Below, piece by piece: positions 24,648-36,083 of a stretch of DNA of 64,000 nucleotides. Source of the stretch: Clavelina lepadiformis. Its lineage: Eukaryota > Chordata > Ascidiacea > Aplousobranchia > Clavelinidae. The stretch lies in contig NC_135246.1 of NCBI RefSeq assembly GCF_947623445.1, positions 17,467,856-17,531,855 on the forward strand, written 5' to 3'. Position 1 is the stretch's first letter; every line of letters begins with the position of its first letter. Both the position numbers and the translations under genes were made by a program. Under the pieces are notes generated by a model, which had not been told where the DNA came from, did no database searches, and saw only the letters and a list, made by a program, of their open reading frames with translations.

Positions 24648-27600
24648 ATGGAAACATACCTTCTGGTCATATGCACATTAAGTCTTTTCTTCGGCGGGGC
24701 TTCGGTGAGTATAGTCTTATTATTATCATGTTATATCAGCTTTGAGTAAAGGCTTTGTTCGTAAAAATTGTTATAATTTCACGAAAAATCTGTCTGCATG
24801 CAGCGATCAAGTAAGTAGATTTATACTGGTTTTTGCGTTGTTTTCTTTTTACGTATCGCTATATAGTTTCACTATATATGAATACCTCAAATACAAATAA
24901 AAGATTGTATAAACAGTCCTTTGTGCATTACGTGATATATGAGGGGTTTTATCAAGGCAAAATATGTAAAGAGCAAATTCGCCAAAAAACCACACTGTTA
25001 TTTTGTTAAACACTTTAACTAAACACGAAAAGTGAGGCCTAAAAGAAACGCCTAAAGTGGTTACATGTTTAAATCGCACATGTTTATTCTGTTTGGTGTT
25101 TAAATGTTGTACGTGTTTACTAACTAGGTGTTTATTATCTTTGGTGTTTATGTTTAAATGTTGTACGTGTTTACTAACTAGGTGTTTATTATCTTTTGCG
25201 TCTAGTCATTTGGCAGTCAAAATTTCCAAAAGAAACGTTTATTAAGGTACAATCACGAAACAGAAAGGAAACAAATCACAAAAACAAGGCAGGTACAGAA
25301 ACACGGGCGCCGCAATTAGGGCACGTACTATTGACAGGGGGCATAATTCTAAAAAGGGCAAAATTCATAATGTTACATGTTCATATTGCTTCTCAAAGAA
25401 GACGTATTTGGAGGACTTATGATAACCACACAGACTATCCTTCAACAGATGAGCTTGTAAAAAACCCAAAATAGGGTAAACCTTTGGGTATTGCAATTGC
25501 CAAGCATAATAACAACCGATAAGTTGCATTAAATAACCTAACACCACCCTCGAATCGTTGTTACATGTGATGTGAATTGAATCAGCAACAATGAATGCTT
25601 GCATGGTTCCTGCTTCGTTGTAAGAAACAAGCAAACTTGGCGGTGTTTTCTTTCTGGAGTTTAAATTAATCCGAAATGCCTAAAAAATTAAAACAAAAGT
25701 GTCAATCTATACAAATTGTTATGTGAAGCCACCAGTTAAATGAAGCAACTACAACTCACATCAACAGTCTGAATTGTATCAAACAGATTTGTTTTGCGAG
25801 TCGGCTGAAGTTGTTTTTGTAACCTCAAAAAAAGATTAAGTTCATCCTGTTGTGATGGATCCTACAAAAATTTTGTTAGGTTAATACACCATTTAAAATG
25901 AATTTATAATTTATTCAATATATATCAAATGTCTCAAGATCTGAACGCATTGTTCTTCAACAAAGCATAAGTAATAAACTAGCACACAAACAACCAACTT
26001 TTTGTTAATTGCTGCATGAATGCTTAGATTGCTCACCTCAGTTTCATCGCATTGCCGCTCAACATTGCTGTTAAATATTTTGTCAAGTGTTGTTAGCATG
26101 ATTACATAAGCCTCTTCTATCGCATTGCAATCATATTCATAAACGTTTTTGAATTCTTCCTCAATCTGCATAATTTATCATCATATCAATAACCATGTCG
26201 CAGCTTCCAAACATGATCTACAACTGTAATCCTGTACAAAAGTATCAAAATCTAAAACATCTTATCATAGTTTCTCTCAGAGACTTACAAAAGGCATGTG
26301 GCCCAATAATGGAAACTTTTCAATGATTTCACTGACGCAACCATCTTTCATTAAACGAATTGCTTCTTGTCGAAAGACAGCATTGGCATTAAATGCCTGT
26401 TTTAGTAAACTATACTCCCATTCTGATTCTTCCTTTTGTAATTGTTGTCTAATAAATTCAGCCGCCTTTTCTTTTGTCCATTCTGAATCTACAGTAATTA
26501 CAAATATAACACGGCATGTGCAGTCTACATCAAAATTAGTTCAATATATCCAATAATATAAATTTTATGTGGATCAAAAATATATAATTCTGCATCACCT
26601 GCCACTCTTTGCAGCTGAAGGAAACCTAACGATGCGGATCGTTTACCATGTGATGGCACAGGTGGATGGCTTCTCTTCCACCGTAAATTTCTAAGCTTTT
26701 CTGATAACTTTCTACAGAAAAAGCCCTTAAAGAAATAGTTTAGTATAAATTGTTATAGCCTATTAAGTACAAAAATATTTTATAATATAGGAAATTTATC
26801 ATTACAGTGTATTGAAAACTTTTTCTTTAGGCTCCATACATCACTAATTATGTCTTCATTCTACTAATTGATTAAAGCAGCAGTTTTCAAACATTCTTCA
26901 CTCAAAGCACATCCGACACTAAAGTTTCAGGACAAACCTTGCTGATTTAAAAATTTTCTTACTACTAAATGATCAAAATGAAATGTTTACCCAAGGTTTT
27001 GCTCTAGAATCAGAAGTTCCAGAAAAGTTTAAAGAGGGGTATCTTTTCAGCATTTGCTTTCCAAATGCCTCATACTCAGACTTTGTCTTGATATCACCAT
27101 TAAATAACAAAAAAGAAGCCGTTTCTGCAACAACCATATGGAAATTTTTTTTATCTATGACAGGTGCAGCAAGGATAAGCTCAACTTCTTCTTTGAATTT
27201 AGGTAAAACCATGGTATAGCTCTCAAAAGCAAGCACATCCTCATTAACGTCAGCAATAACTTCAGTATCTCTGCTGTTTGAACATTGTGATTCATATGAC
27301 ACCTGGAAAGATAAAGGAAAAATTCTAAGCAATAACAATAATTCAGCTTTGAACTGTCTCAGTTTAATTCCTGATCTTATTCAAAGTTTGAAAAATATTA
27401 ACAGGTGACACTCTAGTACTTCTAGACCAGTGGTCCCCAACCTTTTTGTCTCCGCGGACCGGTCTACGTTTGATAATTCTACCGCGACCCACTAAAAGGG
27501 TGGGGGAGAAAAATACTCTTGAATACTGGCTAAATAACCCCAGCCTGTGAAAATAAAAGTTTGCGCGCCTCCTAAAAAACTGAATGTAACAAACTTACTC

Positions 27601-30600
27601 TCCTGATTAAAGGGCATCGGGCAGTTAGAATGGGCAAGGGATACTAAATTAGGGATACTGAGACTAGCTGATACACTCAAGATAACAATTCAAGAATTTT
27701 AGCATAACAAGGGCTTGTGATGTAATAAACTAAGGTTATTATGCGATAAAATGGCCTCTCCAGACAATCGATTTCGAGAACTCAAGCGTGCCTACGCAAC
27801 AAAAGGGGTTCCCACACTAATTAACAGTACCCTGTGCGGACCGGTACCAACTGACCTACGGACCGGTACTGGTCCGCGGACCGGGGGTTGGGGACCACTG
27901 TTCTAGACCACTAGACTACTTCTGTTTGCGTTTCCATAAACACAAGCAATTTTTTCACTATTCCCACTTTCCCTGGATACATCAAGCGTAAATCACTTTC
28001 AGTAAGTTTTTTAAAGGCAAGTTCGTCAACCTCGTTCTCTGCAAACATGGAAATAATTTAAATTCAATTTGTAAAATTTGAAAATTATTAGAAAGTAAAA
28101 TTTAATGAAAGTTGCAAGCAATGCAGATAAAACATGATGACCATTTTGATACTCTACTAAAAAATAGTCACTTATGTATTTGCAAGTTAAAAGTACGTCG
28201 AAAATTTCTACAACCCACTCAAACGTTTACTGTATTAAAAATAGTAACATTTCCAACACAATGATCGATTCATTATCTTGGGAAGCTGGAAATACTGTAA
28301 ATTGAAAGGGCAGCAATGTAATTATCTAACTGAGCCTGCAAATATGGCTTCACTACTGTATAAGATAAGAAAAGCATATTATTTTGGAAAACAATCTTCT
28401 CCAAATTATACTGGAAGTAAACCTAACTAAGATTGGCTTTTTAATCACTCCAAACCCTACCCACATGTTGCATCATAACAAAAGTCTTGTGCTTAGCGCA
28501 ATGCACTAATTGTGGCCAAACACAGAAAGATTTTGCAAGCAACAAAAATGAAGTAGATTCTGAACGCAACACTTCAAAGCAATTCAACTCACGACAAAAA
28601 TCACCAGTAACAAGATCATTACAAAAAAAGCAAGTCACATCATCAATAATGACAATTTCTTTTAATTCAGTAAACTCAGGAACCTCAGTACCCTGCTCAC
28701 TAGAGAAATCTTTTAACAAAACTGTTCCTCTCCTATATGTTATCCCGTGAATTTTAACTTCCCCAACAAAGAGAACTCTTTCCAAAGTGTTTCCAGGAAA
28801 ACCAGCATCAAGCATAAAAGTCAATAGTTGTGGTAAATTGTTTTCGATTTCTTCCAAAGTAACTGTTCTTATTTTAGAATTACAAACTTGGTGATCGAGA
28901 TAATTTTGGCAACGAAGACCTGATTCATCTATCATATTACAACACATCCATTTTTGGTGAAAAACTGACAAGCTAAGCGGTAAATTTATGAAGTTGAACC
29001 ATTTCTTCTGTTTGAAAAAGCCATTTTTGGCTTCAAGTCTCATACACCAGTGATAACGAAGTGGCCCAAACAAGCGCATTTGCTCTCCAAGGTGCACCAT
29101 ATAGTGCATTTTTGGTGTGAAGGAATGGTCTGGATAAAGCATTTGCGTAACATCAATATATGTAGCTACGAGGCACTCCAGCTCTACAATTGTGTCCTTG
29201 TACACAGTGACAGATGTGCATAGTTGTACAATTTGTAGTAACCTAATAAAATTCATCCAATTATTATTTTGTGGAGGGATCCAGTCAACAACAAAAAATG
29301 GTAGCAAATGCATCAAGTTGAGCATACTAGCAGCTGTTTGAGGAAAAGTAGAACCATCCAGTAAATGCTTCTTCTCAATTATCTGTGGCTTGTCCAGGCC
29401 CTCTTCTACAGAATACTCAAAAAACTCAATGCAGTGATTAAATTGCTCCAAAGTGAAATATTTTTTCTCAAAAATCAAATATAACATCACATGCTGCACT
29501 TCTGACTTGCAAACACCTTCCAATAAAATATGCATAGGGTCTTGCAAAATACATTGACAAATATCAAATCCAGGAATATCCAAAAGGAATGATGATTTTG
29601 TTATACCCCATTGAGATGAATAGGCTGTCCTTTGATCTGCCATGCCATTTAAACTAACTATTCTCGAAACATGCTCACTGTGCGTTCGTAACGGGCATCT
29701 TTGATGCTCTAAATAGCTGCTTAAAGTAGCTCTGGTCACGTTACATCTTCTGCATGGGCAATTTGCTGCACCAACTCCCTCTTTGAACCCACCCATTGCC
29801 TGTGCTGCTGGAGTGTCTCCCACAGCATAGAGTAACAACCCCTGAAATAACCTTTGTTGACCTCCAACATTTAAAAGAACACCATTATACAACTCTATCA
29901 TGCTCTGTACGAAATCTTTTAGCATCATCCCAACGGCATCAAACTCCTTGATATCCTTAGATTTACCCAAACAAAGTAACTGTATTAATTTCAACTTGTT
30001 TCTCACGTAAGGGGGTAAATTCAACAATGTCCAATAGTAAACAGTAATTTTATGCTTCTTTCGGTATGACCCGATAGGATTAACTATCTCAAAATCATCT
30101 GTATACAACGAGAAAAGCAAACAGCTAACACTACTTCTCATTAACTCATGACTTTGCCAATAAGCACCATCTCCAATGTCAACCAATCTATCAGCAAAGC
30201 TTTGTGTTGTGTTTGAATTTAAGTGGCTCAAGACTTCTGGCATATTAAGTAAAGAAGTGAGCTGAGATAAAAATGGTACATAATACACCTTTACAGGTTG
30301 GCGAATTCGCTGAACACCAGACTTTCCTTTTATATTTTTGTACTTTGCACCAATAACTGCAGCAATCGGTTTCACAAAACCAAAATGATTTGTAAAATAC
30401 TCCTCTTGTGAGCTTTTAGTCATCAGCCTATCGAAGGAACAGCCGATTTTATTAGGATTCGCAATAGCATTATTCATGGAGGAAATTTTCTTCTCAATCA
30501 AGCAAGACATTGACTTTAAAATATCTTTTACAGCGCTTTCACTTGATTTATGGAAGGTGAGAAGTTTTAAAATAAATGCGGCTTCATTACGCAAAGAGTC

Positions 30601-33600
30601 TGTTTGACTATAAGAGCCAGTGGGAGCAGTATTCATCATAAAGGTATTAACTTCAGGTAAGTCCATATCCTGTTCATTGTTATGAACATTGCTGCTAGAT
30701 TGAATATGGTATCGTTGGCAATGGTTTAAAAACTGCTTATATTTTGTAAACCGTCTCCTGCAGTCCTCTGCACCGCACTGATAAACCAGGTTCGAGTCAC
30801 GATGTTTCTTCAATATGTGTTTGTTTAAATTTAAGCGTGACAAAGCAGTATGAGAACAAAACATGCATGAATAATTATTTAACGATGTCATAAGGCTAAA
30901 AGGAAACTACAAGTCCACCACTATTAAGCTAAATCAATGTTATCCCTAAATAAAAAGTGCACATAGCAAAAAACAATCTTGAAAAAAATCATAATACTTT
31001 GGAAGTAGACAGCAATTTTACCAGTGTTGTAGCTTAACATAACGGAATAGATTAATAAATTTTCCTGTTTTGTGTTGGACAATAGGAAACAATAGGCATA
31101 CCTTACAAAGAAAATAACCAAAATACATCTCACGCTGTTTTATCAACTTCACTCATCAAGGTTAATTTTAATGCATATATTTAAATGGTGTACTATTTCC
31201 GATCGCATAAAATGGATCGCATAAATGGATTGGATATAAAAGATCTGTGCAAAAAGCTACAAAGCAAATTATTCTTTTGTTTCATTTTAATTAATAGGCC
31301 TATACATAGTTTTAATTATGTATGGGAATTAAACGTTTGCCTTTATCAAATATTTCATATCTTTGGTCCAATTTTTAAAAGCAGTCATTTTGCATTGGAC
31401 TCATGCTAAACTAATTGCCCATTGTTAACATTCAGAGTATTTAGGCCCCTTATTTGATCATGTTAAACATGTGTGAAAGTACAAATGGTCACTTGTGGTC
31501 GTTCATCAAGACTAGTGCAAATCATCATGCTTGGTTTACAGTTCTTAACATAACTTAAGTTTAATTTATTTTCTCAAATGCATTCTAAGATATAAACTTT
31601 ATTTTTATCTGTTAGGTGTCAACCTGTTCTATCAACCTATAATACATATATAGAAAACTGTAGACTAACACAGCACTACAGTAGAAAGTTTGCAAAAGGA
31701 GACGTTGGTTTTGCTGTATCTGCAATTTGGAACATATCCAAACTTTAAAAAATATATGCCGCTTGATATGATTGTAATATACACAAGCGCTAGGCCTATA
31801 GCATCTGCATTTTCCTTGTTACATGTCGTAACCGAAATCTACTTCAGTTACTCATTTTGCAAACTTTCTAGTGAAGTACAAGCACAGCAAACAAAGTACA
31901 GCTTAGCTTTCATGGTCTTAGCCACCTCTACTGAAAAGTTAGCATTTACTAGTTTTTGAAATATACCATCACAATCCATGATAGAAAGGTAGTTTACCGT
32001 ATGATATATGATAATGTATACGTTATTCCAAGGAGTGCTGGCCTGCACAAGGAGAAACAGCTTAACAGACTCTTTCCGGGTTTTTGTCTGAGTGACAAGA
32101 TTAGCCACCTGAGCGAAACCTTTGCAATGCAATGTCTAGGCTACAACAATTGCAATTTGAAAAAGAACCAAAGAGGGTCAACAATTTTCACTGAGGGTGT
32201 AGGACAACACTAATCTATAAAAATGCGCAAGCAAAAACATTGTAACAATAGGCTACGGCGCTACACAATGCCTTAAAACAATTCGCTGTCTGCATATGTA
32301 AGCTCAAAATGGATTTAGATTTTACAGCCTGTAGCCGGCTGAAGCTGGTATATGCGCGGACACATTTTTGACAATGGTGGAATTTAACATGTTGTTTCAT
32401 ATAACTTAAAGCAATCTAGAAATGGCAAACTTGTTGGATAAAAAGTAAATATAAAATAATTGCGTATTCCAATATAAAAAAAACGTTTAATGTTACGAAA
32501 GCATTTTTAACTTCTTTATTTTAGGTTTGGAGTTATTTAAACATGAAAGAAATAGTAATATCCTATTTTTTTCAGTTGCATATTCTAGATTATATGAACA
32601 AACGCTGATCTGACATTTCACACCATTAAGTGGTGATAAAGACTTTTCTTTAGCCTTCCAATCGAAAGGCGACGAAGATAACGCATATGTTTGGGTATGC
32701 CCGAGTGATTTTAAACTTTGATGGGCAAAGCGTGATAATTGGTCTCTCACTCTCCATTCCTGGGTGAATGGCTTTACTTAAAAACCAATTACAGCCAAAA
32801 ACATATGATGAAATATGGCCTACAGTAACGCCTGAACAATACAATTTAGTGCTCAGCCACTCCATACAGGAAAAATTTCAAAACGATTTTAAGTTGCCAA
32901 TGTTTTATTCCATTGTCCAACTTTAAACCTAAGAATTGAGTTCGACATATAAATCTATATACTGAACTATAGTTCGTGTAATTGGGTAATGCGAGCAAGT
33001 CTAAAGCATTTGGCTAGTACCGAAAAAGGTGCCCTTGAACTATTAGTTTTTTAAAAGGAACACGATCAACACTAAAAAAACAAAAACATTGGCATACGAC
33101 GATCGACCGATGATATAAAATTAAACCCGCGTTTAGTTAGGTATAGAAAAACTAATAAATGTTCTTGCTTTGGCTGAATTATTCAAGCCATTTAAACTTA
33201 TTCTGCTGATGATATATATTAAAATATGCTTAACTTGCGATCCAAACCGAAAAAACTGGTTCCAACTTGAGCCACACAATTGGAAAATATGTATATGATT
33301 AAAAGCAAATATAAAATGTTTTAGATATATTCTTTCTAAAGTAACTTAAAGTATAAGTTATGATTCAATAAAACTCATTAAAATAAACACATTCCTCCTA
33401 AACGCCTTTTGGTTTGACACATTTTGTAATCTTTGTGTTATGTGTTTAACATTTAAACGCTAAAAGCGTGGAAAAAGTGTAGAATAGGCATAAATCATTA
33501 CTAAACGTGTCATGGATTGTGGTGTTTAACCCATAAAGTGTTTAAATTTTGTCAAATTAACAAAATTTATACACTTAAACACATAATTAAACACTTTAAC

Positions 33601-34842
33601 ATGTTTAAAGCGGTAAAATTGTGTTTAAATTTTAAACACATGAATGACAGTGCATAACTGAAAATAAACGGTGAAATATTTTTCGTCGTGTGCTGATAAT
33701 TTCAAACTCACTGCATGCGTGAGTACGTATATATGCGTCAAACGAATCATTGCCAGAAATAAATTAACGTCATACTCTATTGTAACTTGATTTACAACGT
33801 TACGCTTATGTTTCACTGTGATTGTATTGCAAACTACCTGATTTTTTTTCTATTTTCTTGCAGGCCTATGACTACTGCGGCGGTGGAGAGTACTGTCCAT
33901 GTAAGTATCGAAATCATATAACATGGAATAAAATTTTAAGAAAACTTAGTAAATCATATTTACATTATAAAAGAAAAACGTCAATTGAAAAAGTTTATAA
34001 TCAACCTACACTAAAAAACTTTGTTGACAACTTTTCAGATGACAACACCTACTGTTGCGGTAACAGTCATTGTTGTACCTACGTTTGGTCTTTGTGGTGT
34101 AAGTATTTTTTCACCTATAGGAAGATTTGCAGTGTTATTTGCATGCAAGGCTCCCTATTAATCGACGTATATGGAAAATTTATCATCTAAAATCACAAAT
34201 CAAATCAAAAATAATTACTTACGACGCTAGTTATTTCACTCCCCCTTTTTCTCTATTAAAATACTTTGATGTTCTAGATTTTTGGGTTGGTATTGTGGCG
34301 GGGGTCATACTACTCATAAGCTGCATTTCGGCCTGCGTTTGCCATGTTAAAAAGAAAAATCAAAGGCAAGTACAGACTGAAACTGTTCAAATAGTACCAG
34401 TTCCTTACCAAACAGAACAACAGGTAAGCCAATATATATTTGGGTACAGTTTTTGTTTAACTTCTTAGATTATTCAACATTTTGTAATTAAATTTTTGAA
34501 ATTTAAATTTGTCAATTTGATGAAGTTTTTTTCTTGACTTTGAAACTAAAATTGATAAAAGTTTTATTGCAGTTGGCATAACAAGCAACAGCATATAAAT
34601 GCCTGTCATATAAAACCTTAAGGTAGAATTAAAGTTGTACACAAGTGATATGCAAGTTTGGGTTTTAGTTAAAAAAAAATTTTTTTTTCGACTTCTGGTT
34701 CTGCAAAATGTTCGGATTTTTGTTTTGTTAAAGTTCGCGTTGGTATCCTTGCATTATCCACAATGATATGTTTTAAGGTAGGCTACCAAGATTAGTTTCT
34801 GTGCAGAATCCCAGCTACGTCACCGAAACTCAGCCACCATAA
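24648..34842 (+). CDS. STMC6-like membrane protein, array copy F, tail cut short
   Basis: Exons 24648-24704, 33864-33900, 34039-34098, 34278-34423 and 34807-34842, phases 0-1-1-0, 111 aa. Signal peptide METYLLVICTLSLFFGGAS; ectodomain AYDYCGGGEYCP and YCCGNSHCCTYVWSLW with six cysteines; helix YFWVGIVAGVILLISC; then VPVPYQTEQQ. The last exon reads NPSYVTETQPP and then a TAA stop (34840-34842) exactly where siblings have the tyrosine of PPxY. The same frame stays open after it to a second stop at 34960-34962 (40 codons, Pro/Gln/Ser-rich, LPPTEY), as expected of a tail lost recently. Intron 1 is about 9.2 kb because a CACTA transposon occupies it; without that element it is about 500 nt, like the siblings. 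Assignment of exon 1 across this intron rests on phase and the shared ending GGAS-AYDYC. Confidence 0.7.
24993..25200 (+). repeat. Left terminus and subterminal repeats of the CACTA element
   Basis: Begins CACTGTTATT and contains repeated TTAAACAC/GTGTTTA motifs. A 54-bp unit starting TGTTTAAATGTTGTACGTG occurs twice in tandem (25097 and 25151). Confidence 0.75.
25365..28048 (-). CDS. Transposon accessory protein with SAM-like segment
   Basis: Exons (5' to 3') 28048-27920, 27302-26991, 26725-26599, 26488-26289, 26165-26037, 25861-25760 and 25679-25365; 437 aa if Met at 28048 is the start. The start is uncertain: an AG acceptor at 28040-28039 could instead join an earlier exon. The N-terminus FAENEVDELAFKKLTESDL and KVGIVKKLL resembles the C-terminal half of a SAM domain. 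The next exon has KRYPSLNF and KPW, then KLSEKLRNLRWKR, and the last exon has IGCYYAWQLQYPKVYPILGF. This order recalls SAMD3-like proteins that accompany transposases in fish and other animals. I know no proven biochemical role; a DNA-binding or regulatory partner like plant TnpA is inference. All seven exons are in phase. The nested MITE lies in its first intron. Confidence 0.68.
27428..27900. mobile_element. hAT MITE nested in the CACTA element
   Basis: 473 bp with inverted ends CAGTGGTCCCCAACC and GGTTGGGGACCACTG, followed inward by GGACCGGT-type repeats at both sides. Perfect 8-bp duplication TTCTAGAC at 27420-27427 and 27901-27908. Non-coding. It lies in an intron of the accessory gene, so it arrived after the CACTA element. 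Confidence 0.93.
28441..30891 (-). CDS. C2H2-finger DDE transposase of the CACTA element
   Basis: One uninterrupted 816-aa frame. Two C2H2 fingers at the N-terminus (Cys9, Cys12, His25, His30; Cys39, Cys44, His57, His62). The catalytic core resembles the TNP2-like/CACTA group of RNase H-fold transposases: GDTPAAQAMGGFKEG near residue 360 (first Asp) followed by a CPCRRC cluster near 380, LQDPMHILLEGV near 450 (second Asp), then a helical region and FGPLRYHWCMRLEAKNGFFK near 605-630 (Glu). The C-terminal 180 residues are Cys-rich and unplaced. Role: cuts and joins element ends, acting in the nucleus. An AG just before the ATG suggests a spliced leader exon. The intact frame implies possible activity or recent arrival; host domestication is less likely given intact element ends. 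Kinship to KDZ-type transposases is the alternative. Confidence 0.88.
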   Translation of the reverse strand: MTSLNNYSCMFCSHTALSRLNLNKHILKKHRDSNLVYQCGAEDCRRRFTKYKQFLNHCQRYHIQSSSNVHNNEQDMDLPEVNTFMMNTAPTGSYSQTDSLRNEAAFILKLLTFHKSSESAVKDILKSMSCLIEKKISSMNNAIANPNKIGCSFDRLMTKSSQEEYFTNHFGFVKPIAAVIGAKYKNIKGKSGVQRIRQPVKVYYVPFLSQLTSLLNMPEVLSHLNSNTTQSFADRLVDIGDGAYWQSHELMRSSVSCLLFSLYTDDFEIVNPIGSYRKKHKITVYYWTLLNLPPYVRNKLKLIQLLCLGKSKDIKEFDAVGMMLKDFVQSMIELYNGVLLNVGGQQRLFQGLLLYAVGDTPAAQAMGGFKEGVGAANCPCRRCNVTRATLSSYLEHQRCPLRTHSEHVSRIVSLNGMADQRTAYSSQWGITKSSFLLDIPGFDICQCILQDPMHILLEGVCKSEVQHVMLYLIFEKKYFTLEQFNHCIEFFEYSVEEGLDKPQIIEKKHLLDGSTFPQTAASMLNLMHLLPFFVVDWIPPQNNNWMNFIRLLQIVQLCTSVTVYKDTIVELECLVATYIDVTQMLYPDHSFTPKMHYMVHLGEQMRLFGPLRYHWCMRLEAKNGFFKQKKWFNFINLPLSLSVFHQKWMCCNMIDESGLRCQNYLDHQVCNSKIRTVTLEEIENNLPQLLTFMLDAGFPGNTLERVLFVGEVKIHGITYRRGTVLLKDFSSEQGTEVPEFTELKEIVIIDDVTCFFCNDLVTGDFCRELNCFEVLRSESTSFLLLAKSFCVWPQLVHCAKHKTFVMMQHVGRVWSD
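30892..33400. other. Non-coding 5' part of the CACTA element
   Basis: About 2.5 kb upstream of the transposase without a supported coding exon. It presumably contains the transposase promoter and untranslated exon. Confidence 0.45.
33400..33652 (-). repeat. Right terminus and subterminal repeats of the CACTA element
   Basis: Roughly eight copies of GTGTTTAA or TTAAACAC in 250 bases, ending in the complement of CACTGTCATT at 33652. The density matches the left end. Confidence 0.75.
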
Positions 34843-34962
34843 CACCATTATCAACCTCCACAACAGTACGGCATGGACGGGAGCAAGTTGCCGCCAACAG
34901 AATATGCAGCTTCGTCAGTCAATAGCCCAAGTTCTTCACAGCAAGCAGCTAATCCTCTTTAA

Positions 34963-36075
34963 ATTTAAGAACCTTGTTATATGATATGTCTTTAATTAAC
35001 AAAACATTTTGTACTTATAGGCCAACGTTGGTTGTTTGGAGTGATCCTTTATTAGCTACTACAGCGCTACAAGTCAATATCATGATCTGTAATATAGGCC
35101 ACGTGTTACCTTCTGATTCTTTACAATTAAATAATGTTTTTTCATTTTTGTGTAACATATATTAATAAAAGAGCCATTTTGTATGCATATGGAGTAGGGT
35201 ATATGCTATAGCATGAGTATGTTGTCCTGTGCACCTTACAAATATTCTGAGTCATATTTAGGATTGATACTTGAATTCAAATTCGTGTTCGACTTCGGAA
35301 GATTAACGAGTACCTATTTCAAACTTGAGTTCAGTGAAATGCTAAATTTTACTGATCAAACTTGGAAGTTTATTGTAATGCAAGCTGCAAGAATGGACGA
35401 AACATTTGTTGCAGTTGTTTGAAAAAACTACTAGCATAAGCTCGGCTCCATGGAAAGCCATTAAACTTAAATTGTCAGTTTTATTGCTGAAGGTTTCCCA
35501 GCGAATAAAGCTAAATTGCACTCTACCATTGATGCAGACATTCTCTGCCTACAAGAAACTCACCGATAAACATGACATCTGTCATTCCTAAAATGATTTT
35601 GATAGTAACTGAGTAAAATATTGTCCGTGGTAGCGCAATTTTTACAAAAAAGCAAAAGTTGTTACATTATACTTATACTCAACATGGGAAAAAATCCAGA
35701 GTTATCCCGCTAGACTAGTACAGCCGCTGTAGATTATTTTGACAAACGTCTTAAGAGCAGAACAAAAGTAAACATCACACACATAATTTTCTCGTTTATT
35801 CTCACATACATCCACTTAATTCGGACAATGGCACGCACGCATTTTGAAGTGCTTGTGGTGTAGCAACGAAATGACGATGCTACTCATAATGTAGTTTTGC
35901 AAACAAGACAAGCCAACTTTACCGCCTGTTTTTTTTTTTCATTTGGCTATGTTTTTGAGTTGTATAGCGTTTGTTGTTTTGTGTGTATATAGTAGATGCT
36001 TTTTTGTGCACAAAAGGGATCTTTTACGGACCTAAGGGTTGATCTTCGGGACGTTTTTATTGCCTACCTACTACC
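34963..36075. other. 3' flank of copy F
   Basis: Contains the probable polyadenylation signal at 35164-35169. Short open frames around 35.2-35.6 kb show no resemblance to known proteins. No gene supported. Confidence 0.45.
35164..35169 (+). promoter_or_regulatory. Polyadenylation signal of copy F
   Basis: AATAAA about 200 bases beyond the end of the former reading frame of copy F. Confidence 0.45.
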
Positions 36076-36083
36076 CTTTTAAT

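Larger units (their letters stand above)
24993..33652 (-). mobile_element. CACTA/EnSpm-type DNA transposon, 8.66 kb, in intron 1 of copy F
   Basis: The left end reads CACTGTTATT and the right end is the complement of CACTGTCATT, flanked by a 2-bp CA on both sides. Both ends carry many copies of TTAAACAC or its complement, the dense subterminal repeats typical of CACTA elements. Two genes lie between on the minus strand: a C2H2-finger DDE transposase (30891-28441) and a multi-exon accessory protein (28048-25365). The transposase frame is open throughout, so the element is young or kept under selection. A hAT MITE is inserted inside it at 27428. The superfamily rests on the ends, subterminal repeats and DDE context motifs; the short duplication alone would be weak evidence. 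Confidence 0.75.

Noticed and set aside
28441-30891. Plus-strand frame 28487-28750 opposite the transposase
   Set aside because: Antisense shadow of the long coding frame.
24993-33652. Transposase region as a domesticated host gene
   Set aside because: Terminal repeats, subterminal repeats and a second element gene are still in place, so a transposon is the simpler reading.
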